Positions 1 to 6,757 of a stretch of 9,255 bases of DNA are shown here, in pieces (position 1 is the first letter of the stretch; every line of letters begins with the position of its first letter). The translations under genes were made by a program, and so were the position numbers. The stretch is from contig WQTY01000059.1 of assembly GCA_009786045.1 (NCBI GenBank), positions 1-9,255 of the forward strand. Direction: 5' to 3'. This stretch comes from Pseudomonadota bacterium (GTDB taxonomy: Bacteria; Myxococcota_A; Bradymonadia; UBA4248). The notes beneath the pieces were generated by a model. The model was given only the letters and a program-made list of their open reading frames with translations, had not been told where the DNA came from and ran no database searches.

Positions 1-1
1 G

Positions 2-76
2 CGGGCCGATTTGCGCGGAGCGGTGTTGATCGATTGTCAGCTCAATGCAGGCGATCTGGATGGTGCACTGCGCTAG
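2..76 (+). CDS. C-terminal end of a pentapeptide-repeat protein (partial)
   Basis: The frame is open from the window edge to a TAG at 74-76, giving 24 residues. They fall into five-residue units (ADLRG, AVLID, CQLNA, GDLDG, then AL) with leucine at the centre of every unit, which is the A(D/N)LxX signature of pentapeptide-repeat proteins. These fold as a right-handed quadrilateral beta-helix and usually act as binding scaffolds. The start and any other domains lie outside the window, so no specific role can be given. The next gene begins 53 bp downstream on the same strand. The piece is short, so the assignment rests only on the repeat periodicity. Confidence 0.6.
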   Translation, partial: RADLRGAVLIDCQLNAGDLDGALR

Positions 77-129
77 GGTTTAGGTTTTTGTCATTTTTTG
101 GCCGTTCAATCACGAGGTAGGGAAAGAGC

Positions 130-888
130 ATGGCTTCGTCTTCTGTTCAGCATCAGGAAATCAGGGCGGCGCTTGAGCGCTATTCGAAGGATGAGCTCGT
201 CGATTTGATGGAGCATTTGCTGCGAATCTATGTGCTGGATGAGCCTGTTAAGCTTGAGAGTACGGTCAGCAAGCCCGAATCGATTGCCGAGTTGACAGGG
301 TACTCGTTTGCACAGCTGGTGACGCTTCTGCAGTCAAGCCTTGAGGTCGAGGAGCTTGGAAAGTTCCGGGTGACGCCGTATACGGTGTATGTGACCATTG
401 GAGAGGCTGAGTTCGACCTGAACGGCCCGACGCCGACGTTGGCGCGTGCGGAGACGGCGCAGGAAGATAATGGTGCAGAAGACGACGACGAGGCGTTAAC
501 CCCTGCCCAGCGGATGGATGCGGTGTCGAGCCGCCCCTGGCGAAACGATCATGCCGCACGAACGCCCAAAAAAGCGGGTGCACCAGGCGCCGAGACGCCT
601 TCGATGGCGGATCTCTTTGCCAATGATAAAGCGGGCGCGCGAGGCTACAGCCTGTATGAGGCGCCGCCAGAGCTGGCAGAAGATCCCGATGAGCCCCCTC
701 CCATCGCTGAGGTTGCCCCGGGCGATGTCGTGACGGCCAGTGCTTCCGATGCCAGCGGTTCGACCGATCATGCCAGAACAGCTGCTTCCCGGGAGGAAGC
801 GCCTGCCCTGGCGGCGCCGCCGCCCCTGGCCGCAGGCGACAAACAAATCGACCCCTCCAATCGATTCGCCAGCCTTGACCTCGACTAA
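130..888 (+). CDS. Uncharacterised 252-aa protein with helical N-terminus and disordered tail
   Basis: I do not recognise this family. The ATG at 130 has a good Shine-Dalgarno (AGGGA, 119-123) six bases upstream. Residues 1 to about 75 look like packed amphipathic helices (for example KDELVDLMEHLLRIYVLD), and residues 76-100 could form a few strands (FRVTPYTVYVTIGEAEF). From about residue 105 the chain becomes acidic, then Ala/Pro/Asp-rich with low complexity, consistent with intrinsic disorder. It ends in a less disordered-looking motif, NRFASLDLD. There is no signal peptide, transmembrane segment or catalytic motif, so it is probably cytosolic. The TPR gene starts 14 bp after its stop, which suggests an operon and possibly partner proteins; the tail could be an interaction tether, but that is inference. 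Confidence 0.8.
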   Translation: MASSSVQHQEIRAALERYSKDELVDLMEHLLRIYVLDEPVKLESTVSKPESIAELTGYSFAQLVTLLQSSLEVEELGKFRVTPYTVYVTIGEAEFDLNGPTPTLARAETAQEDNGAEDDDEALTPAQRMDAVSSRPWRNDHAARTPKKAGAPGAETPSMADLFANDKAGARGYSLYEAPPELAEDPDEPPPIAEVAPGDVVTASASDASGSTDHARTAASREEAPALAAPPPLAAGDKQIDPSNRFASLDLD

Positions 889-902
889 CAGGAGACCCAA
901 CC

Positions 903-1346
903 ATGGCTGCATCTGATCTTAATCGCGTGCGCCGCTTTTTCGAGCGCGGGGCGTTTTTTCTGGCAAAATCGCAGTATCCGGATGCCTGCACGAACTTTAA
1001 AGATGCCCTCCAGGTTATGCCGAATTTCCTTCCGGCACGTACGCACCTGGCAGTGGCGCTGGCCAAGCAGCACAAATACCTCGACGCCATCAAACTCCTT
1101 GAGGAGGGGCGAAAGCTGGTTCCACTGCGCCCGGATCAGCAGGTCGAAGTCATGCGGCTGATGGGCAGCATCTGCCTGATTCGCCAGGACTATCGCGCTG
1201 CCATCTACTATATCCGCGCCGCACGAAAGATCGATCCCATCGACCCGAAGCTTCGCCTGCTCATGGTTGCTTGCCATTGCAAATCGTCAAACTTTGCCGA
1301 GGGCTTTGATCTCATGCTCGAAAGTGCCCGGGCGCATAAAGTTTAA
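903..1346 (+). CDS. Small tetratricopeptide-repeat (TPR) protein
   Basis: This 147-aa protein is made almost entirely of TPR-like helix pairs. Repeat 1 covers about residues 8-41 (with SQYPDACTNFKDALQVMP), repeat 2 about 42-75 (with HKYLDAIKLLEEGRKLVP) and repeat 3 about 80-113 (with QDYRAAIYYIRAARKIDP). A degenerate fourth repeat runs to the end. Each shows the usual small residue at position 8, A at position 20 and P near position 32. TPR arrays bind peptides or partner proteins and have no catalytic role of their own. There is no signal peptide, so it is probably cytoplasmic. Translation starts at an ATG with AGGAG (890-894) eight bases upstream. It lies 14 bp after the preceding gene, probably in the same transcript. 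The partner is unknown; the upstream protein is the obvious candidate. Confidence 0.85.
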   Translation: MAASDLNRVRRFFERGAFFLAKSQYPDACTNFKDALQVMPNFLPARTHLAVALAKQHKYLDAIKLLEEGRKLVPLRPDQQVEVMRLMGSICLIRQDYRAAIYYIRAARKIDPIDPKLRLLMVACHCKSSNFAEGFDLMLESARAHKV

Positions 1347-1378
1347 TACAAGAAAACGCAGGCTTTGTCAGTGGCCAG

Positions 1379-1402
1379 GGCAGGCTTTGGTTTAAGCCTG
1401 CC
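1379..1402. terminator. Inverted repeat between convergent genes (possible terminator)
   Basis: A perfect 9-bp stem (ggcaggctt at 1379-1387, aagcctgcc at 1394-1402) encloses a 6-base loop. It sits between the stop of the TPR gene (1346) and the stop of the convergent lipoprotein gene (1425), where a bidirectional terminator is expected. No U-tract follows on the plus strand. On the minus strand a short gttttc occurs only about 20 bases beyond the stem. It is therefore not a canonical intrinsic terminator; position and stem strength are the only support. Confidence 0.45.
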
Positions 1403-1424
1403 AGCGTGCTTCGATACCCTCCTA

Positions 1425-4409
1425 CTAAGGACAAATCTCCATCCCCACGAATTCCACGCCAAGCCCATATCGTTGTTCCGACCAGGTCAGGCTCGAAGGG
1501 TTCGATGGATCAAACAGTGCGCAGTAGTTTCCCTGCGACATGTTCGCTCCCAGGAATATGAGCGCCAGAGTGACCGATTCATTCAGAACCCATTGATTAA
1601 GCGGCTGATTAAATGGTGAACTTGTAAACATTCCGTTCATGGCGGTGACTTTTGTGACATTCCACGAATTGATGTTTTGATTAAATCTGCTTGATGCAAA
1701 CATGGATGCCATGGTTGTGACGTTGGAGGTATTCCAGTTTGCAAGTGGCTGATTAAAAGCCTGTGCGTTGTTAAACATTTCCTTCATGCTGGTGACATTG
1801 GTGGTGGTCCAGTTTTGAATGGAGCGATTGAAGGCCGAGGCATTATTGAACATGCCTTCCATGGTTGTCACGCGCGATGTCACCCAATTTCCAATGTCCT
1901 GGTTAAATGCTCTTGCACCATAGAACATGTCTTCCATGGTGGTGACATTGGCGGTATTCCAATTTCCGATGCTGCCATTAAAACGGATTGCCGACCTGAA
2001 CATGTCCTTCATAGTGGTGACGCTGGAGGTATTCCAGGATCCGATGTCGCCGTTGAACATCTCAGCGCCCTGGAACATCTGGCTCATATCGGTTACGCGG
2101 GAGGTGTCCCACAGATTGAGGCTCTTGTTAAAGGCATTTGCACTGGAGAACATGCCTGCCATGGTTGTGACACGACCGGTTTGCCAGGTGCTGATATCCT
2201 GGTTAAAGGCATTTGTGGAGGCAAACAAGAAACCCATATCGGTGACGCTGGAAGTGTCCCAGTTACCAATGCTGCCGTTAAAGGCACTGGCATTCCTGAA
2301 CATCTCCTTCATGGTGGTGACCTGTGTTGTTGTCCACCCTTCAATGTTGCCATTGAACATGCTTGCCCCCTTGAACATGCCCTCCATCGTAGCAACGTTG
2401 GCCGTATTCCAGTTGCCGATGCTTTGATTAAACCGGCTCGCCCCTTCGAACATGCTGGCCATGCTGGTGACCCTGGCTGTGTTCCAGCCGGCAATGTCCT
2501 GATTAAATTCACCTGCGCTCCTGAACATGGCCATCATGTGGATGACATTGGACGTGTTCCAGTTGCCAATGCTCTGATTGAACCGGCTTGCCCCTTCGAA
2601 CATGCTGGCCATGCTGGTGACCTTGGATGTATCCCATGTCCCGATGTTCTGGCTAAAGACACTTGCATTTTTGAACATGCTGGCCATGCTGGTGACCTTG
2701 GATGTCTTCCACGTCCCGATGTTCTGGTTAAAGACACCTGCATTTTCAAACATGCTGACCATGCTGGTGATCCTGGATGTATCCCACGTGCCAATGTTCT
2801 GGTTAAAGACGGCTGCACCTTTGAACATGTTGCTCGTGTCGGTGACATTGGAGGTGTCCCACTGAGCGATGCTTTGGTTAAAGCTGGTTGCCCCCTCAAA
2901 CATGCGGGCCATATGGGTGACACCCGAAACATCCCACTTTCCTATGGCCCGGTTGAACTCACGGGCATTCAGAAAGAGGCCTTCGGCGTTATGCCATTTG
3001 GAAGCATCGGGAATGTCATTGGCAAGGAGCGTCATGCCCCCTGTGCCGGTGCCCCCTGTGCCGCAGAAAGCACCTCGTGTCAGACCGACAGTACCAAATG
3101 AATTTACCCCTCTGAACAGCACTGGGCTGTTGGTGCTCGGTTCACATGCGGCGGCATCCGAGATGTCGCGCCCCCACCCATCGTAGGTACCAATGATTCG
3201 AACGCGATAGACACCCGCACTTGCGTAACGATGCGTTCTGTTGGCAACAACGGAGCAGTCCTTAACAGTTTCTGCCTTGCTGAAATCATAATGTCCTTCA
3301 TCGCCCCAGAGAATCTGAAAATCGCATTGCCCGCCATCGAAGGGAAGGACGAGGTCAGTGTTATCGGTTCTGGTTTCCCAGACAGTTTCAAACGTTTTGG
3401 AGGCACACCGCCCGTCGCCGCGGCATGTTTCCTCATCAGCACAGTCCGTGTCATTCATGCAGCGTTTCGAGCAAAAGTAGCCCAGTGCACTGTCGCACAG
3501 GCCATTTTCGCCGCATTCGTCGTGGCTCCTGCAAGGACAGGGTTCGCAGACCTGATTTACAAGGCAGAGTCCTGGCGCACAGGAAGTCGCCGTGCATGTA
3601 CCATTCACACAGGTTTCTCTCTCGCTGCAGGCGTTGCCGCATGTGCCGCAATGCGACGTGCTTTCGCTGAGGTTCGTCAGACAACCCGTCAGCCAATCGC
3701 CATTACAATTGGCAAACCCTTCATGACACTGCTGACATTCCAGCATGTTCATATTGGCCAGGTGCGTTTCACAGCCATTGCGCCAATTGTCATCGCAATT
3801 TTTATATCCCTCCAGACAAACCCCACAAGCCGACATATTGACATCGTCGAAGTTCAGGCAGAGGCCTGCACAGTCAGTCTCATTGGCCGCGCAGCCAGAG
3901 CAATAGGCCGTGTGCATCTCGTCTCTGCGGCAGCGCGCATAGTTCAGAGGGCAGACGTCGCGCTGGAAAGCCGAAGCAAGCGAGAAGATATCCTGGCAGC
4001 CTTCTGATGCATTGTCGCACGCAGAGTGCTCGAAGCCATTCCTGCAACAACGCCTGCCATCGTTTACCAGGACATACTGCACTTCAGGACAGGCCGTGCT
4101 CTGTGCACAATACGCCCTGTCCTCGCTGTCACGATTACACAGAAACCCCATAGGGCATGCTTCATACCTGAAGGCCAAATTCAACCCTTCGATGGTCGCA
4201 CATGTCCTGCAAATCTTGCACCGTTCGCTTGTGTCGCCAGAGTTGGTAAAACAGGAGGTACAATCCGCCCCCCTTTCGCATTGGGTGTTTGCCTGGGCGA
4301 GGATGTAGGACAAATCTACACACTTGTTATCTAAGGGCAGGGGATCTTCCAGCGTGCAGCCGACAACGATCGAAAAACTCGCCAACATCGCTATAATATG
4401 AACTCGCAT
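1425..4409 (-). CDS. Surface lipoprotein: Cys-rich modules, PKD-like domain and BspA-type (DUF285) repeats
   Basis: The 994-aa product begins with a short lipoprotein signal peptide ending in the lipobox VVGC, so Cys18 is the predicted lipidated residue. Residues about 28-336 are extremely Cys-rich, including NCDDNWRNGC, NCNGDWLTGC and CGTCGNAC, modules typical of secreted proteins of myxobacteria and relatives and probably disulfide-bonded. Residues about 340-410 resemble a PKD-like beta-sandwich (FQILWGD, then THRYASAGVYRVRI). Residues about 478-942 are 19 BspA-type repeats of the form MFxxAxxFNQxIxxWxTSxVTxM. A unique tail follows. BspA-like proteins are usually surface-exposed and implicated in adhesion; the ligand here is unknown. 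The ATG at 4409 is chosen because AGGAGGT (minus strand, 4414-4420) sits four bases upstream, whereas the in-frame GTG at 4415 overlaps that site. The gene is monocistronic and divergent from tolB. Confidence 0.9.
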   Translation of the reverse strand: MRVHIIAMLASFSIVVGCTLEDPLPLDNKCVDLSYILAQANTQCERGADCTSCFTNSGDTSERCKICRTCATIEGLNLAFRYEACPMGFLCNRDSEDRAYCAQSTACPEVQYVLVNDGRRCCRNGFEHSACDNASEGCQDIFSLASAFQRDVCPLNYARCRRDEMHTAYCSGCAANETDCAGLCLNFDDVNMSACGVCLEGYKNCDDNWRNGCETHLANMNMLECQQCHEGFANCNGDWLTGCLTNLSESTSHCGTCGNACSERETCVNGTCTATSCAPGLCLVNQVCEPCPCRSHDECGENGLCDSALGYFCSKRCMNDTDCADEETCRGDGRCASKTFETVWETRTDNTDLVLPFDGGQCDFQILWGDEGHYDFSKAETVKDCSVVANRTHRYASAGVYRVRIIGTYDGWGRDISDAAACEPSTNSPVLFRGVNSFGTVGLTRGAFCGTGGTGTGGMTLLANDIPDASKWHNAEGLFLNAREFNRAIGKWDVSGVTHMARMFEGATSFNQSIAQWDTSNVTDTSNMFKGAAVFNQNIGTWDTSRITSMVSMFENAGVFNQNIGTWKTSKVTSMASMFKNASVFSQNIGTWDTSKVTSMASMFEGASRFNQSIGNWNTSNVIHMMAMFRSAGEFNQDIAGWNTARVTSMASMFEGASRFNQSIGNWNTANVATMEGMFKGASMFNGNIEGWTTTQVTTMKEMFRNASAFNGSIGNWDTSSVTDMGFLFASTNAFNQDISTWQTGRVTTMAGMFSSANAFNKSLNLWDTSRVTDMSQMFQGAEMFNGDIGSWNTSSVTTMKDMFRSAIRFNGSIGNWNTANVTTMEDMFYGARAFNQDIGNWVTSRVTTMEGMFNNASAFNRSIQNWTTTNVTSMKEMFNNAQAFNQPLANWNTSNVTTMASMFASSRFNQNINSWNVTKVTAMNGMFTSSPFNQPLNQWVLNESVTLALIFLGANMSQGNYCALFDPSNPSSLTWSEQRYGLGVEFVGMEICP
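1584..2978 (-). repeat. 19 tandem 75-bp (25-aa) BspA-like repeats
   Basis: In the encoded protein the anchor tryptophan recurs at residue 492 and then every 25 residues exactly to 892 (17 units). Two slightly shorter 24-residue units follow, with W at 916 and 940. The consensus unit is MFxxAxxFNQxIGxWxTSxVTxM. At DNA level some copies are very alike: the 66 bp at 2406-2471 and 2556-2621 encode the same 22 residues and differ at five positions by direct reading, all synonymous. This fits growth by tandem duplication followed by selection on the protein. Because the period is a multiple of three, long antisense reading frames also stay open across the array. Confidence 0.92.
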
Positions 4410-4413
4410 GCGC

Positions 4414-4420
4414 ACCTCCT
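4414..4420 (-). promoter_or_regulatory. Strong Shine-Dalgarno that decides the lipoprotein start
   Basis: On the minus strand this reads AGGAGGT, a near-perfect complement of the 16S anti-Shine-Dalgarno. It lies four bases before the ATG at 4409. The upstream in-frame GTG (4413-4415) overlaps its last bases and so cannot be served by it. Confidence 0.75.
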
Positions 4421-4670
4421 CTTGCTGGACGCCTCATCATGGATACCATGCGGCTCAAGGAAATGCCATACCGCGTGGTGACCACAGCCAAGAAATATCC
4501 AGGCGAGAGCAGCCGGCATTCTGTCTGCTTTGCGTGTGCCTGGGTATGTTGAGAGAGGCGTTAATAATTTGCCCACCCTGCGAAATAGAGTTACGCTCGT
4601 TTGCGTTGAGTGAACGTCGGGGGAGACGGTTCAGGATGAGTTTTATTCGAATGATAAGGGTGCAAAAGCA
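4421..4670. other. Divergent intergenic region between lipoprotein gene and tolB operon
   Basis: This 250-bp spacer must hold promoters for both divergent units. On the plus strand the best sigma70-like pair I can find is TTGCCC (4569-4574) and TACGCT (4592-4597), spaced by 17 bp; both boxes are poor matches. A small palindrome GTGGT-G-ACCAC lies at 4475-4485 and could be an operator. The first tolB has an AAGGG (4656-4660) ten bases before its ATG. An 88-codon plus-strand frame crosses the region and overlaps the tolB start by ATGA, but its composition does not look like a real protein. Confidence 0.4.
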
Positions 4671-5966
4671 ATGACCAGCCGCATCTTTGGCCTGTGTTTG
4701 GCGATATCATGTTGTTTTCTCCCGGCGGTGGGCTTTTCTCAGACACCAGCCAACTCCGAAATTGTGGTCAATGTGTCGGCCCGTCGTATGGCGCTGGCGT
4801 TGTCCCCGGCGGTGCCTCGATCCCAGGCAAGCGAGATCGGCGCAAAAATCGATGCCACACTTGAGCACGGGCTGCAATTGACAGGCCTGTTTGATCTCGT
4901 GCCGCAGGGCTCTTTTTTGCCCTCCGTCAGAAATGAGGCACTGGCAAAAACCGACTACGGCCAGTGGTATGCCTCGGGAGCTCAAGTCCTGATTAAGGCA
5001 GAGTACAGCGTTTCAGGGACACACCTGGAGCTGGACTTTGCCCTCTATGATGTCGTCGAGAATCGCCGCATCACCCTTGCCTACAACAAACCCGCCGTCA
5101 CAGTGGCAGATTATTCCAAAGCCGTTTACGCTTTTGTGAATGCCGTCGTGAAGCACTTCACTGGCGAGGATGGTTTCCTTGGTCAGACAATGCTGGCCGT
5201 CGCGCGTTCAGGAAAAGGACAGCCATCAAGGGTCGTTACGATGACGACAGATGGACAGAATATCTCCAATGTGGTCAAGCACAGCGCCATTCAAATGCTG
5301 CCGGCATGGGGACCGGGAGGCGGTGTGCTGCTCACGAGCTACATGAGCGGCAATCCCGATCTGTACCTCGCCTCGGGCGGTGTCCTGAGGAAAATTTCAG
5401 GCGAGGCAGGCATGAACAGCGGCGCCGACTATTGTGCTTCTAACGGACGTATCGTGCTGACGCTGTCAAAGGACGGAAATGCTGAGATATACTCCATGGC
5501 TGCATCAGGGGGAGACCTGCGCAGGCTCACGAACCATGCCTCGATCGACACCTCCCCCGTATGGTCTCCCGATTGTTCACGCATCGCTTTTGTGTCAGAT
5601 CGAGGCGGTAACCCTCAGATCTACGTCATGCAGGCAGACGGCTCCGGGGTCAGGAGATTGACCACTGTCGGAAAATACAACACAAATCCCTCCTGGGGCA
5701 GACAGGGTTACATCGCATTCAGCGCAAGAGACGAAGACAATGGTCTTGATATCTTTGTCATGCGCGAGGATGGCAGCAATCTGATGCGAGTGACACAGCA
5801 GCAGGGAAGAAACGATAAGCCAGCCTGGAGCCCGGATGGACGCTACCTCGCTTTCTCTTCAACCCGCGACGGAGGAAGCCGAATCTACATCTCGACCGCG
5901 GATGGAAAGTCACAGTTCGCCGTCACGCGTTCCGGATGGTTCGAAAACCCCGTCTGGGCACCATAA
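4671..5966 (+). CDS. tolB: TolB, Tol-Pal periplasmic beta-propeller protein (first copy)
   Basis: The 431-aa protein matches TolB in length and layout. A signal peptide (residues 1 to about 22) precedes an alpha/beta N-terminal domain (about 30-165, with GLQLTGLFDLVP and LDFALYDVVENRRI), followed by a six-bladed propeller with WSPD-type repeats (VWSPDCSRIAFVSD, AWSPDGRYLAFSSTRDGG). It ends ENPVWAP, like the FPAWSP end of E. coli TolB. TolB works in the periplasm, binding Pal and the TolA C-terminus to couple the inner-membrane Tol motor to the outer membrane during division. The mature chain has only two cysteines, C255 and C302, both matched in the second TolB copy. It lies 65 bp upstream of pal in the same direction. 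tolQRA are not next to it. The family call is secure; whether it or the other copy is the functional TolB is not visible. Confidence 0.92.
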   Translation: MTSRIFGLCLAISCCFLPAVGFSQTPANSEIVVNVSARRMALALSPAVPRSQASEIGAKIDATLEHGLQLTGLFDLVPQGSFLPSVRNEALAKTDYGQWYASGAQVLIKAEYSVSGTHLELDFALYDVVENRRITLAYNKPAVTVADYSKAVYAFVNAVVKHFTGEDGFLGQTMLAVARSGKGQPSRVVTMTTDGQNISNVVKHSAIQMLPAWGPGGGVLLTSYMSGNPDLYLASGGVLRKISGEAGMNSGADYCASNGRIVLTLSKDGNAEIYSMAASGGDLRRLTNHASIDTSPVWSPDCSRIAFVSDRGGNPQIYVMQADGSGVRRLTTVGKYNTNPSWGRQGYIAFSARDEDNGLDIFVMREDGSNLMRVTQQQGRNDKPAWSPDGRYLAFSSTRDGGSRIYISTADGKSQFAVTRSGWFENPVWAP

Positions 5967-6031
5967 CAGGCTATTCAACATTCACGCGCCGCGCATTGAG
6001 GCGTACTGGGCGCTGTTCCAACAGGAGTACT

Positions 6032-6742
6032 ATGAAAATACAACTCGCTTCGCTGGCAATCGCCGCTTGCCTGGCTATGGCATGTGCCAGCTCACAACCT
6101 GCATCCAACGTCATCAAAGATGCCGAAGAAGCCATGCTCAATGCCGATTCGGCAAAAGAATGCGCTGCCCAGACATATGCGCTTGCTCAAAAGGCACTCG
6201 CCGAAGCCCAGGAAGCTCAGGCCAGGGGCGATGCCGAAACCGCACGGCAAAAAGCAAGGCTCGCACAAACCCTGGCCAATCAGGCCAAAGATGAGGCCAT
6301 CATGAATGCCGAAGATTGTGAGCGTCAGCGAGCCGCTGCCCTGGCCATGCACGAAAAACTCGCCGATAGCGGCAACATCGTTGATGATATTGATGTGGTC
6401 GTGCGAGGTGATGTCGAATTTGAAATCGTCTACTTTGACTTCGACGAGTCCACTCTCTCATCGGCCGCCGTCAAAAGCATCACAGCAAACATCGGTATTC
6501 TCCGGCAGAAGCCGGGCCTCGCGGTTCAGCTGGCGGCCCACACCGATGAAAGAGGTACCACCGAGTATAACCTCGCCCTGTCACAGAAGCGAGGCGAGTC
6601 CGTGCGCGTCTACATGACAACAATGGGGATTGAGCCTCGCAGACTTACGGTCGTGCCTTATGGTAAGGAGAAACCTGTCGCACTCGGATCACGCGAACAG
6701 GATCACGCCCTGAATCGACGCGTCGAATTCATCGCGCGCTAA
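6032..6742 (+). CDS. pal: Pal-type peptidoglycan-associated lipoprotein
   Basis: The chosen start gives 236 aa with an immediate lipoprotein signal (MKIQLASLAI, lipobox LAMAC, lipidated Cys18) and AGGAG (6023-6027) upstream. A longer frame from 5936 would place the signal internally and overlap tolB. Residues about 26-110 are an Ala/Glu/Gln-rich helical region, probably a coiled-coil hairpin of the DUF4398-like kind, containing C44 and C96. Residues about 126-236 form the OmpA-like peptidoglycan-binding domain: VYFDFDES, then AAHTDERGTTEYNLALSQKR, with D172 and R229/R230 (NRRVEF) fitting the diaminopimelate-binding positions. Pal anchors the outer membrane to peptidoglycan and is the partner of TolB. 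It sits between two tolB genes, 65 bp after the first and 15 bp before the second. The helical insert makes it longer than E. coli Pal. Confidence 0.92.
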   Translation: MKIQLASLAIAACLAMACASSQPASNVIKDAEEAMLNADSAKECAAQTYALAQKALAEAQEAQARGDAETARQKARLAQTLANQAKDEAIMNAEDCERQRAAALAMHEKLADSGNIVDDIDVVVRGDVEFEIVYFDFDESTLSSAAVKSITANIGILRQKPGLAVQLAAHTDERGTTEYNLALSQKRGESVRVYMTTMGIEPRRLTVVPYGKEKPVALGSREQDHALNRRVEFIAR

Positions 6743-6746
6743 TATT

Positions 6747-6752
6747 AAGGAG
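6747..6752 (+). promoter_or_regulatory. Shine-Dalgarno of the second tolB
   Basis: AAGGAG lies five bases before the ATG at 6758, inside the 15-bp gap after pal. It supports that start and tight co-expression with pal. Confidence 0.7.
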
Positions 6753-6757
6753 CAGGC

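Noticed and set aside
266..1093. A 275-codon minus-strand frame opposite the first two genes
   Set aside because: Composition is rich in Arg, Pro, His and Ser, as in typical shadow frames; it spans two well-supported plus-strand genes and has no ribosome site of note.
1584..2978. Regularly spaced repeats considered as a CRISPR array
   Set aside because: The repeats are contiguous, in frame and protein-coding with no unique spacers. They are BspA-like protein repeats.
1815..3101. A 428-codon plus-strand open frame (and shorter ones) across the lipoprotein repeat region
   Set aside because: It is antisense to the BspA-like array. A 75-bp period keeps every frame open once one unit lacks a stop, and the product has no sensible family pattern or ribosome site.
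3231..4007. A 258-codon plus-strand frame opposite the Cys-rich domain
   Set aside because: The minus-strand frame has a lipobox, a strong ribosome site and recognisable modules. The antisense frame is a by-product of its codon usage.
4569..4597. Sigma70-like promoter TTGCCC - 17 bp - TACGCT upstream of tolB
   Set aside because: Both boxes are weak matches. It is mentioned only as the best available candidate, not called as a promoter.
4408..4674. An 88-codon plus-strand frame overlapping the tolB start by ATGA
   Set aside because: The overlap looks like translational coupling, but the frame begins inside the start region of the divergent lipoprotein gene and encodes an incoherent peptide.
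5936..6031. Upstream start for Pal at 5936
   Set aside because: It would add 32 basic residues before the lipoprotein signal and overlap the end of tolB. The ATG at 6032 has a clear ribosome site and a correctly placed lipobox.
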